DNA of 54,064 nucleotides from Balneolaceae bacterium (GTDB taxonomy: Bacteria; Bacteroidota; Rhodothermia; Balneolales; Balneolaceae), in the NCBI GenBank assembly GCA_017643365.1, contig JAEPNO010000020.1, forward strand, positions 1-54,064, in the 5' to 3' direction. The position numbers and the translations under genes were made by a program. This document shows, piece after piece, positions 9,533 to 17,556 of the stretch. The notes beneath the pieces are model-generated. The model was not told where the DNA came from. It did no database searches and worked only from the letters and a program-made list of their open reading frames with translations. Within the stretch, counting starts at the first letter, position 1. Every line of letters begins with the position of its first letter.

Positions 9533-10648
9533 ATGGATGTAATAAAAAAAATAATGGTAGCATCACTTCTATTGGTAGGCATAATTGGTATTGCAACCGT
9601 AGCATTCATCAACACCAACCGGTTTGGCAAAAACCCTTCCGGCGAGCGACTTTCTTTGATCGAAAACTCGCCAAATTACGCCAACGGTGTATTTAAAAAC
9701 TTAACGGAGACACCGGTACTAACCGAGGGAGTTAGTTATGGCAGTGTGCTGATCGAGTTTCTGTTTTCATCTAAGCCCGGGGAGCCGAAAGACTCTCTAC
9801 CTTCAGTGAAAACTGATTTGAAGTCGTTGGACCCCGATCAAAACGTGATGATTTGGATGGGGCATTCCTCCTATTTCTTACAGATTGATGGTAAGAATAT
9901 TTTAGTTGATCCAGTCTTAAGCGGACATGCATCTCCATTTTCGTTTACAACCAGATCGTATAAAGGAACCGATATCTATTCAACGGAAGAAATTCCAGAC
10001 ATCGACTACGTATTTATTTCGCACGACCACTGGGATCATATGGATGTGAAAACGCTGAAAAGCTTGCAACCTAGGATCGGTAAAGTAATCACCGGCCTGG
10101 GGAATGGAGCTCATTTAGAAAGCTGGGGTTTTAACCCTGATCAGATTTTAGAAGGCGATTGGTATGACAGCATTGAGCTCGATTCAGGAATTGTGGCACA
10201 CGTCACTCCAACCCGTCATTTTTCGGGGAGGGGATTTAAACGAGCGAAAACTCTATGGGCTTCGTTTGTGTATAGCTCACATGGCAAACAGTACTATTTC
10301 GGTGGTGATAGCGGTTATGGAACGCACTTCAAAGAAATTGGAGAGAGATACGGTCCTATGGATTTGGCGGTGCTCGAAAATGGTCAGTATGATGAACATT
10401 GGAAATACATTCATATGCTACCTGGCGAGCAATTCACAGCTGCCAGTGATTTAAACGCGCATACCATATTCCCGGTTCATTCCGGCAAATTTACGCTTGC
10501 AAATCACTCTTGGGATGAGCCATTTTGCAAAATTACAGAGTTATCAAAACAACATAATCAGAGAGTAATTACACCTAAAATTGGAGAAGTCGTTGATTTG
10601 TCCGACCGCTCTCAATTGTTTGAAGAATGGTGGAAATCGGTAAATTGA
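9533..10648 (+). CDS. MBL-fold metallo-hydrolase (NAPE-PLD/UlaG-like) with N-terminal membrane anchor
   Basis: 371 aa from ATG 9533; an in-frame TTG at 9521 overlaps the upstream stop. A hydrophobic segment (about 6-25) should anchor or export the protein. The rest is a metallo-beta-lactamase fold of the NAPE-PLD/UlaG type: IWMGHSSYFLQIDGKNILVDP, then FISHDHWDHMD with the metal ligands, TPTRHFSGRG, GGDSGYG and IFPVHSGKFTL. Family members hydrolyse phosphodiester or lactone bonds; the substrate here is unknown. It is tightly spaced with the SDR and AraC genes, which suggests one transcriptional unit. Confidence 0.88.
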   Translation: MDVIKKIMVASLLLVGIIGIATVAFINTNRFGKNPSGERLSLIENSPNYANGVFKNLTETPVLTEGVSYGSVLIEFLFSSKPGEPKDSLPSVKTDLKSLDPDQNVMIWMGHSSYFLQIDGKNILVDPVLSGHASPFSFTTRSYKGTDIYSTEEIPDIDYVFISHDHWDHMDVKTLKSLQPRIGKVITGLGNGAHLESWGFNPDQILEGDWYDSIELDSGIVAHVTPTRHFSGRGFKRAKTLWASFVYSSHGKQYYFGGDSGYGTHFKEIGERYGPMDLAVLENGQYDEHWKYIHMLPGEQFTAASDLNAHTIFPVHSGKFTLANHSWDEPFCKITELSKQHNQRVITPKIGEVVDLSDRSQLFEEWWKSVN

Positions 10649-10661
10649 TTTTAGAACGACT

Positions 10662-11573
10662 ATGAAACACTTCAAAACTTTATCAGAATATCTGGATTAC
10701 CTGGCACTTCCACGCCCGGAACACCCCATGTTGAGCGTGTTTAAAGCGGGCGATAATGGCTTGATGCCTTGCCCTCGTGAAAGCTCGCCTCCAATTACCA
10801 ACGACTGCTATACCATTAGTTTAAAGAAGATTGTGAAGGGTGATTTAAACTATGGGAGAACTAAATACGATTTCACCAATGGTGCTTTGATCTTTATTGC
10901 CCCAAGGCAAGTGTTGCAATGGGATGAAAGTGTGGTTTTTGATCGAACGGGTTTTTCCATCAACTTTCACGAGGATTTTCTGAAAGGAACCGAGTTGGCG
11001 CATCAGATTAAGAAATTCGGATTCTTTTCCTATTCTGCGAATGAAGCCCTGCATTTATCCCCCAAAGAAGAAAAGCAGATCGAATCGATTGTTGAGAACA
11101 TCTACATCGAATATCAAAATAATCAGGATGAATTCAGCAAAGATATCATCGTTTCGCAACTAAGTACCTTGCTGAAATATGCCAACCGCTTTTACGAACG
11201 ACAGTTTTTAAATCGAAAAGAACTATCCAACGATTTGCTGGAGCAGTTTAATCAGTTTTTAGCCTCTTATTTTGAATCTGGGCAATTGCAGGAGGAAGGC
11301 ATACCCGGTATCGAGCAAATTGCGGATCAGCTTTCGGTTTCTCAACGCTATTTAAGTGATACCCTCAAAAAAGAAACCGGTAAAACCTCCACCGAACATT
11401 TACAGCTTTATCTAATTGATGAAGCCAAGAATATTTTGTTGAATCCACACAAAACCATCTCTGAAGTAGCCTACGATTTAGGATTCGAATACCCGCCCTA
11501 TTTCTCGCGATTATTTAAGAAGAAAGTCGGAATCAGCCCATCGGCATACAGAGAAAAATACACCTTGAATTAA
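10662..11573 (+). CDS. AraC-family transcriptional regulator
   Basis: 303 aa. The N-terminal about 170 residues are a variable sensing region, including GALIFIAPRQVLQWDE, typical of AraC proteins from this group. The C-terminal about 100 residues hold the double helix-turn-helix: IEQIADQLSVSQRYLSDTLK for the first and TISEVAYDLGFEYPPYFSRL for the second, ending in a VGISPSAYR motif. It probably controls the flanking SDR/MBL genes and the membrane-protein gene 2 bp downstream. The inducer is unknown. Confidence 0.93.
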   Translation: MKHFKTLSEYLDYLALPRPEHPMLSVFKAGDNGLMPCPRESSPPITNDCYTISLKKIVKGDLNYGRTKYDFTNGALIFIAPRQVLQWDESVVFDRTGFSINFHEDFLKGTELAHQIKKFGFFSYSANEALHLSPKEEKQIESIVENIYIEYQNNQDEFSKDIIVSQLSTLLKYANRFYERQFLNRKELSNDLLEQFNQFLASYFESGQLQEEGIPGIEQIADQLSVSQRYLSDTLKKETGKTSTEHLQLYLIDEAKNILLNPHKTISEVAYDLGFEYPPYFSRLFKKKVGISPSAYREKYTLN

Positions 11574-11575
11574 TT

Positions 11576-12076
11576 ATGGATATACTAAAAACAGCCACAG
11601 ATTGGGCGAAAGCCGAGATCTTTTCCACCAGCTTTTTCATCGTTTTCGGCATCGTATTTATAATTGCATGTATTGGCTTTTGGCAGCTTGGCAAAACAGA
11701 TATGGCACGGGCTTATATTATTCCGACTTTGGTAGCGGGGATTCTACTTCTAATTATTGGAATAGGTCTGGTGTATACCAACGTAACACGAGTGAATCAA
11801 TTTGAAGCCGACTACAACGCGGATGCCACCGCCTTTGTACAAACTGAAATCGAACGGGTAGACAGGACGCTTCAGGAGTATCGAACCATCGTGTTTAAAG
11901 CCATCCCGATTATTATAATTATAGCGGCACTCATTATACTTTTTATTGACAAACCGGTCTGGCGTGCAAGTGCCATAACCACCATTGCCATGATGGCTGT
12001 AATACTGTTGATCGACGGAACTGCTAAATCCAGAATCGAGGCTTACAACGAGCAATTAGAAGTGGTTGCCGAATAA
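11576..12076 (+). CDS. Predicted four-helix membrane protein, function unknown
   Basis: 166 aa, not recognised. Four hydrophobic stretches are visible: about 20-38, 46-69, 110-124 and 131-145. Between helices 2 and 3 there is a charged about 35-residue segment (VNQFEADYNADATAFVQTEI) that is likely helical. No catalytic motif is visible. It starts 2 bp after the AraC stop, so it is very probably translated from the same mRNA. Confidence 0.75.
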   Translation: MDILKTATDWAKAEIFSTSFFIVFGIVFIIACIGFWQLGKTDMARAYIIPTLVAGILLLIIGIGLVYTNVTRVNQFEADYNADATAFVQTEIERVDRTLQEYRTIVFKAIPIIIIIAALIILFIDKPVWRASAITTIAMMAVILLIDGTAKSRIEAYNEQLEVVAE

Positions 12077-12177
12077 GTTTGTAATCGGCTTTGCCAAACG
12101 ATAGAGCTCAAACATCTTCAATTTAGATTTAGTACTATCCGATAAACGCATTCGCCCAATTTATCGAGTACAATTCT

Positions 12178-13485
12178 ATGCAAAGAAATTTATCCCTCCT
12201 CGCAATTTCCTTTTTACTGCTGATCGCCGGTCTGGCATGTTCTTATCGGGATAAAAACCCTGACATTCTTATCCCCGAACCTGATAAGCTGGATGCTCTG
12301 CTGGATAATTACGTGGACGAGGGATTCTTCCCTTTTGTATATGCCCGACTCGAAGACCTGAATGCAAATGTGATCTATGAACATGGTGCGGTTAATGAGG
12401 ATTTGCTACCGAACACAACCGTAGATGGCGACACCTGGATCAGAATTTGGTCGATGAGTAAAATCGTAACCATTTCGGTGGCGCTTGATTTGGTAGAAGA
12501 CGGAATTATCAATTTGGATGATCCCGTATCGAAATACATACCTGAGTTTGCCGATCTCCAGGTAGCGGCTTCAAGCGAGGGAAAGAGTATAACGGAATAT
12601 GATTATGCGAACAGAGATCAGGCTTGCCCCATCGAGCTTGTGCCGAACGATTCGGTTATGAAGGTGCTTCATCTGATTAATCACGAAGCAGGATTTTATT
12701 ACGCTGTGACCGGATACTCCTGTTTAGATGAATTGGTTGCCGAACAAAATCTGCCAAAAGCTGAAAACTCCGACGATTTAATCAAACGATTGGCAAGCCT
12801 TCCGCTCATTCAACATTCCGGCTCCGATTACTACTATGGCACAAACACCACTGTGCTAGGTTTGGTTGCTGAAAAAGCCACCGGCAAGAGCCTAAGCCAA
12901 TTGGTTCAGGAGCGCGTTACCGATCCCATGAACATTTCCGGCTTGCAATATGGACTTCCGGAAAACCAGAAATTACTCCCAACCTTTACAGGTCGTGATT
13001 CTGTGTTACGAGAAGCACAAAGAGGTGAATTGGACATTTTCGGACCCGATGTGCCTGATTATGACATGGATCATCAACTCTATTTAGGGGGCGAAGGAAT
13101 GCTTGCTACTGCCGATGGATATGCCGATTTCATTCGGATGTTGTTAAAAAGAGGGGAATTAAACGGGCATCGTTTCTTAGATCCTGAAACGGTGGAAGAA
13201 ATCTACGCTCCGCATACGTTAGTTGATAGTCCGTATGGCCACAACGGCTACAATCTCTGGGTGAGCGGCGATACGATGAGAGTGATGAATCAAGGCGAAG
13301 CCGGACTTTGGATTGGTGGCGGATATGAGAACACCTATTTCTGGGCCGATCCTAAGCGTAATTTTGTGGGGATTGTGATGTCTCAAAACAATGAAGTACG
13401 GGCACCCGGTTACGAATTGAACGACAAATTCCGTGCGGAACTGTATCAACAATTTTGGGCCGTGGAAGACTCGGTTGAACAATGA
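12178..13485 (+). CDS. Beta-lactamase/transpeptidase-fold serine hydrolase, lipoprotein
   Basis: 435 aa. A lipobox (IAGLAC, Cys21) indicates a lipid-anchored envelope protein. The catalytic SxxK is S92-M-S-K95 in IWSMSKIVTIS, and a conserved Tyr lies in the YYYGTNTTVLG segment. Near the C-terminus a GEAGLWIGGGYENTYFWADP segment takes the place of the KTG/HxG strand. This arrangement fits the class C-like esterase/D-aminopeptidase group (EstB-like) rather than a true antibiotic-hydrolysing enzyme; the substrate is unknown. It is followed 22 bp later by a cupin gene. Confidence 0.9.
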   Translation: MQRNLSLLAISFLLLIAGLACSYRDKNPDILIPEPDKLDALLDNYVDEGFFPFVYARLEDLNANVIYEHGAVNEDLLPNTTVDGDTWIRIWSMSKIVTISVALDLVEDGIINLDDPVSKYIPEFADLQVAASSEGKSITEYDYANRDQACPIELVPNDSVMKVLHLINHEAGFYYAVTGYSCLDELVAEQNLPKAENSDDLIKRLASLPLIQHSGSDYYYGTNTTVLGLVAEKATGKSLSQLVQERVTDPMNISGLQYGLPENQKLLPTFTGRDSVLREAQRGELDIFGPDVPDYDMDHQLYLGGEGMLATADGYADFIRMLLKRGELNGHRFLDPETVEEIYAPHTLVDSPYGHNGYNLWVSGDTMRVMNQGEAGLWIGGGYENTYFWADPKRNFVGIVMSQNNEVRAPGYELNDKFRAELYQQFWAVEDSVEQ

Positions 13486-13507
13486 AAAACGCACTTAACA
13501 TCAGATT

Positions 13508-13942
13508 ATGAAATCAAAAAATTATATCCCGAGCGGACAGGGTGAGAACTACAACTATTCGCAGGATCATTGTTTTATCAAAGTCTCATCAAATGATACC
13601 AATGGCGAATTATGTTTGGTTGAAGACAAAATTAAGCCCGGGTTCCATCTAAAAAGGCATCATCATAAAATTATGACTGAAATCTTCTACATGCTTGAAG
13701 GAGAAATGGAATTGATCTTCGATGATGAAACCATTCGGCTTAAACCCGGCGATACCATCACGGTGCCACCCAATGTGTGGCACGAGGCAAAATGCAAAGA
13801 CGGCGGAAAGATGCTCACCCTTTTCAAGAATGGTAGGTTCGATGTGTTTCTGCAACAACTATCTACGATGACAGAGGCTGATTTTTCAGATGCGAAACGG
13901 ATGAAGTCGCTAGCGGCCGAATTCGATATTTATGAAGAGTAA
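13508..13942 (+). CDS. Cupin-domain protein
   Basis: 144 aa, a single small beta-barrel. Seen: the cupin metal motif HLKRHHHKIMTEIFYMLEGE, then PGDTITVPPNVWHEA, giving His ligands, a Glu and a final His. Family members are sugar or amino-acid isomerases, dioxygenases, or plain ligand-binding proteins, and the sequence does not decide among them. It is the last gene of the accessory run before the R-M island. Confidence 0.88.
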   Translation: MKSKNYIPSGQGENYNYSQDHCFIKVSSNDTNGELCLVEDKIKPGFHLKRHHHKIMTEIFYMLEGEMELIFDDETIRLKPGDTITVPPNVWHEAKCKDGGKMLTLFKNGRFDVFLQQLSTMTEADFSDAKRMKSLAAEFDIYEE

Positions 13943-14259
13943 TTCTGCGTCCATAAATAGTTCAGTGATAGATTAATTTGTACTTCAAATGATCTAATTG
14001 CTTCCCAACTACCCCCTTTCATTTAAGGCATAAAATGAACATTGCGCCATTGCGAATAATCTTGTTTATTCACCATATCCTTGTAAATCACTGGGATAAA
14101 ATGAATAACACTTACTGAGAAAATAGGGATAAGATGAACTCAGATCGTGGAACTCTATTGTTTGGCAACATACAAAAAGCCCACCGCACAAACAGCACAT
14201 TTTGTTATTTCCAACGCTCAAAAAAGCACTATCTGAATACCAACCTTAAAAAAATTATC
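13943..14259. other. Gap before the R-M island with 33-bp-phased direct repeats
   Basis: No gene is seen. Three copies of a GGnATAAnATGAA word lie at 14027, 14093 and 14126, spaced 66 and 33 bp, that is three helical turns or a multiple. They could be operator sites for the island's lost controller or remains of an older coding repeat. Around 14161-14170 is TTTGGCAACA, nearly repeated as TTTGCCAACA at 17106-17115 beyond the island. Confidence 0.45.
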
Positions 14260-14267
14260 TATATTTG
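14260..14267 (+). promoter_or_regulatory. Possible -7 element for the R-M operon
   Basis: TATATTTG fits the TAnnTTTG -7 box of Bacteroidota sigma factors and lies about 29 bp before the lost start codon of the controller pseudogene. No clear TTG is found at the -33 spacing, so this is tentative. Confidence 0.35.
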
Positions 14268-14295
14268 ACACATAGTGTCAGTTTATAAATTTTAA

Positions 14296-14604
14296 ATAAA
14301 AACAATCGGACAAATATTAAGGAACAAAAGACAAGAGTTAGGACTGTTTTTAAGCTAAGTTTCTGCTTATGTTGATTTTGACCAAACAATATTGAGTAAA
14401 ATCGAAAGAAACGAGCGAAAACCAACGAAGGAATTGTTGGAACGACTTGTGGAAATTTTAAAACTCGACAAAGATGAGTTAATGATTCAATTTTTAAGTG
14501 ATAAAATAGCCTACTAAATTGCAAATGAAGATTGTGCAAACAGAGCTTTAAAAGTAGCAGAAAGAAAGATAAAATATTTAAAATATCATCCAGTAAAAAA
14601 TTAA
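14296..14604 (+). pseudogene. Decayed XRE-family controller of the R-M system
   Basis: One uninterrupted frame translates as a small XRE helix-turn-helix protein: TIGQILRNKRQELGL, then DQTILSKIERNERKPTKE, EILKLDKDELMIQFLSDKIA and a C-terminal RALKVAERKIKYLK. It carries three lesions. The expected start codon reads ATA (14296) directly after an in-frame TAA. TAA replaces a codon at 14356-14358 (SQVSAYVD would be usual). A second TAA is at 14515-14517. Everything else is well kept and in frame, so the decay looks recent. Such regulators precede C5-methyltransferases in this bacterial group. The frame ends 2 bp before the methyltransferase ATG, which suggests former translational coupling. Confidence 0.85.
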
Positions 14605-14606
14605 CT

Positions 14607-15971
14607 ATGCGAACATTGACAAAAGATATAGAAAGCACAAGCGTAGTTGAAGAACCACAATTAGCTGTAAAATTCAACTCAAAAGTTGAATTACAAAAAG
14701 AAGAAAAAAAGGACATATCAACTTTAAATATGCTTTCTCTATTTTCAGGCTGTGGAGGAATGGATTTAGGATTTGAAGGCGATTTTTCCGTTTTAAAATC
14801 ATCTGTGAATGAAATTTTAAATCCTGATTTTATAGAAAAAGAACTTGACAATAATTTTGTAAAACTTAAAAAAACTCGCTTCAAAACAGTTTTTGCAAAC
14901 GACATTTTAAAAGATGCCAGAAATGCTTGGGTAAACTATTTTTCCAAAAGAGGACACGATATAGAAGACTATCAAACCGACAGCATTGTTGATTTAGTAA
15001 AACTTCATCAAAGTGGGACTAAAGTATTTCCTGAAAATATCGACATTGTTACAGGCGGTTTTCCTTGCCAAGATTTTAGTGTCGCAGGCAAAAGAAACGG
15101 TTTCAATTCCCATAAAAACCATAAAGGCGAACTAAACACTGAAACTTCTGCCACAGAAGAAACTCGCGGAAAGCTTTATATGTGGATGAAGCAAGTAATT
15201 GAGATTACTCAACCTAAAATTTTCATTGCAGAAAATGTAAAAGGCTTGGTAAACCTTTCAAACGTAAAAGACATTATCCAAACTGATTTTTCATCCACAG
15301 GAGACAATGGATATTTAGTTTTAAAGCCGAGAGTATTACACGCAGCTGATTATGGAGTTCCACAATCCAGAGAAAGAGTTTTCTTTATTGGGATCAAGAA
15401 ATCTGCTTTAAAAAAATCCGCACTCGAAGAATTGGAAAAGGAAATTATCTCAGATAAATTTAATCCCTATCCCAAACCAACTCACGCTTATACAACGGTC
15501 GGTGATAATTTAAAACGTCACGTAGATTTAAAGGAACTTTTTGCAAATTTAGAAGAGCCTGAAAAATCTAATGATCTGTCCCAAAAATTTTACTCAAAAG
15601 CAAAGTTTATGGGTAAACATTGTCAAGGGCAAATAGAAATTAAACCTGATGGAATTAGCCCAACAATCCGGGCAGAACATCACGGGAATATCGAGTTCAG
15701 ACGTTTATCCAAAAAAAATGGGGGTATTTTAACCGAAGAACTTTCAAAAGGACTAAAAGAAAGACGTTTAACACCAAGAGAATGTGCTTTAATACAGACT
15801 TTTCCACCCGATTATGAATTTGTGATTGAGAAAAAACAAGGTCGTAAAGGTTCATATTTGGTAAGTCCATCAAAAGCATATAAAATAATTGGAAATGCCG
15901 TTCCGCCTCTACTCGCTTATAATTTAGCAAAGAGAATAGAAGATGTTTGGGACTTATATTTTAAAAAATAA
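14607..15971 (+). CDS. DNA (cytosine-5-)-methyltransferase of a type II R-M system
   Basis: 454 aa from the ATG at 14607; a further-upstream TTG lies inside the controller pseudogene and is rejected. All core C5-MTase motifs are present: motif I MLSLFSGCGGMDLGFEGDF (42-60), catalytic motif IV GGFPCQDFSVAGKR (Pro-Cys 153-154), motif VI ENV (209-211), motif VIII VPQSRERVFFIG, motif IX RRLTPRECALIQTFPPDYEF and motif X KIIGNAVPPLLAYNLAKRI. The target-recognition region lies between VIII and IX (GKHCQGQIEIKPDGISPTIR). It should protect host DNA from the adjacent endonuclease. The recognition sequence cannot be read from the protein. Codon use is clearly A+T-richer than in flanking genes. Confidence 0.95.
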   Translation: MRTLTKDIESTSVVEEPQLAVKFNSKVELQKEEKKDISTLNMLSLFSGCGGMDLGFEGDFSVLKSSVNEILNPDFIEKELDNNFVKLKKTRFKTVFANDILKDARNAWVNYFSKRGHDIEDYQTDSIVDLVKLHQSGTKVFPENIDIVTGGFPCQDFSVAGKRNGFNSHKNHKGELNTETSATEETRGKLYMWMKQVIEITQPKIFIAENVKGLVNLSNVKDIIQTDFSSTGDNGYLVLKPRVLHAADYGVPQSRERVFFIGIKKSALKKSALEELEKEIISDKFNPYPKPTHAYTTVGDNLKRHVDLKELFANLEEPEKSNDLSQKFYSKAKFMGKHCQGQIEIKPDGISPTIRAEHHGNIEFRRLSKKNGGILTEELSKGLKERRLTPRECALIQTFPPDYEFVIEKKQGRKGSYLVSPSKAYKIIGNAVPPLLAYNLAKRIEDVWDLYFKK

Positions 15972-17026
15972 TGGTAGTATCAGTAAATTCAGAACCGCAT
16001 AAAAGCGAGTTCAACACTTTGCTTGATTCAACAATTATTGAATTAAACGCACACGCCAAAAAATCCCCAAAAAAGATAGAGCAACTTAAAGGCAACAAAC
16101 TTGAACCTTATGTTGGAGATGTAATGACCGAATTGGCAGTGGGAACTGCTTTTGAAAATTCAATTGAAGTTATTGGCGGGCAAAAATTCCCTGACATTAT
16201 CGCAAATAAATTTTACGGGATAGAAGTAAAAACTACTACTCAAAATCATTGGAAAACAACAGGAAATAGTGTTTTAGAATCGACAAGAGTTGAAGATGTT
16301 GAAAGAATATTTATGTTATTTGGCAAACTCGGCAAACCGATTGAGTTTAAATGCCGAGCGTATGAAGAATGTTTGTCAGAGGTTGTTGTAACTCATTCGC
16401 CAAGATATTTAATAGATATGAACTTGGAGAAAGGCAAAACAATATTTGACAAAATAAATACGCCTTACGACACTTTGCGACTAAAGCAAAATCCGATTAA
16501 GCCAATTACAGATTACTATAAAAGTAAATTGAAACCTGGACAAGATTTGTGGTGGATTCAAGACACAGAGCAAGCAAGTAACCTTGTTATCAACATTTGG
16601 AACAATCTAACTCAAAAAGAAAAGCAAGAATTAAAAAATAGAGCAATGGTTTACTTTCCAGAGGTTTTTAGCAATCGAGGAGACAAGTTTGCTCGACTAG
16701 CAATTTGGTTAGTAACAAAAGAATCTGTTGTATGTCCTAATATTAGAGACTTATTTACGGCAGGTGGAAAAGACGATTATCTAATCAAGAATAAGACGTA
16801 CAAAAGTATTCCAAGAATCTATATTAAATTGTTTGAGAATATTGACTCGGTTTTAGAGGTTTTGATTAACACATCATCAATTGAGTTAACCGAATATTGG
16901 AATGAGAAGACGGGCGAAAAGAGAAAAATAATGGATTGGATAGAGTTGGTTTCAATGAATTCAAAAACTGTTAGTGGAGCAAAACATCTGAACTTAAAAC
17001 AGATGCTGAGCGAAATAATTTTGTAA
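15971..17026 (+). CDS. Type II restriction endonuclease, PD-(D/E)xK fold
   Basis: 351 aa. Its ATG overlaps the methyltransferase stop by one base (TAATG), which is tight coupling. The nuclease core is visible as FPDIIANKFYGIEVKTT: Pro74-Asp75, then Glu85-Val86-Lys87. Upstream, a helical segment (LEPYVGDVMTELAVGTAF) carries the usual acidic residue before the core. About 250 further residues have no motif I know and presumably hold the specificity and dimer parts. With the methylase this makes a two-gene R-M unit. I do not recognise the precise endonuclease family. It has the same A+T-rich composition as the methylase gene. Confidence 0.85.
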   Translation: MVVSVNSEPHKSEFNTLLDSTIIELNAHAKKSPKKIEQLKGNKLEPYVGDVMTELAVGTAFENSIEVIGGQKFPDIIANKFYGIEVKTTTQNHWKTTGNSVLESTRVEDVERIFMLFGKLGKPIEFKCRAYEECLSEVVVTHSPRYLIDMNLEKGKTIFDKINTPYDTLRLKQNPIKPITDYYKSKLKPGQDLWWIQDTEQASNLVINIWNNLTQKEKQELKNRAMVYFPEVFSNRGDKFARLAIWLVTKESVVCPNIRDLFTAGGKDDYLIKNKTYKSIPRIYIKLFENIDSVLEVLINTSSIELTEYWNEKTGEKRKIMDWIELVSMNSKTVSGAKHLNLKQMLSEIIL

Positions 17027-17094
17027 TGGAAAAGCCAATGCTAAAAGATATACACATTTACAGTCGTATCATCCATGTTTCACCAAAACTGTAA
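17026..17094 (+). pseudogene. 22-codon stub, possible remnant of a third R-M operon gene
   Basis: The endonuclease stop again overlaps an ATG in the form TAATG, exactly like the methylase-endonuclease junction. The new frame reads MEKPMLKDIHIYSRIIHVSP and ends at TAA 17092-17094. The repeated coupling suggests that a third gene once followed and has been cut short, or that this is a tiny leader-like peptide. No homology is recognised. Confidence 0.4.
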
Positions 17095-17556
17095 AAGAGT
17101 ATGTCTTTGCCAACACTAGCAAGTTTGCGGAATAAAAGCCAACAGGAAACAAAGTGTATAATTCATTGCTAGTTATGGCTTACTTACGAAAGTCCTAGCG
17201 GACTTTCTATCTGTGATTTATTTGCTAAATTAGTTGCTGAAACACGCAACGTAATCATACATAAATACATTGGTACGGCAATCCTGGAAAGGAAAAAACA
17301 CATCGACACGGAGTAACTTCCTTCTATAAACGTTCTTTGTTTAGAGCCAATAATCAAGTTCGCTACTTCCTCCACAACCCATTTTTATTATTCGTATCTT
17401 GACGGTCTACAGAATGCAATCATTCGCCGGTCAAGCTGAGTAATAAATTCCTCGCCCCTCTTATATTTGTATTCACCACAATTACTCTATAAATCACAGT
17501 ACGCCCGGGACTTTGCATGATGCATTGAATTTCCCCGCTACTTCTTAAACTAATAC
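17095..17556. other. Structured non-coding segment at the 3' edge of the R-M island
   Basis: No gene is credible. An imperfect inverted repeat pairs GCCAACACTAGCAA (from 17110) with TTGCTAGTTATGGC (from 17166). A perfect hairpin follows, GAAAGTCC TAGC GGACTTTC (17188-17207), then GTTGC-n8-GCAAC (17233-17250). The three stems in 140 bp look like a folded recombination site or a structured RNA. TTTGCCAACA at 17106 nearly repeats TTTGGCAACA at 14161 across the island. A TATATTTG box at 17462-17469 could be the -7 element for the helicase gene downstream. Confidence 0.55.

Noticed and set aside
14255-14905. 216-residue minus-strand reading frame over the R-M controller and methylase start
   Set aside because: It is antisense to well-conserved coding sequence, strongly Phe/Ser/Leu-rich as expected from A+T-rich DNA, and shows no family motif.
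17095-17285. Integron attC site
   Set aside because: The core RYYYAAC and GTTRRRY boxes are not both found at the ends of the fold, and no integrase is in the window; kept only as a structured segment.
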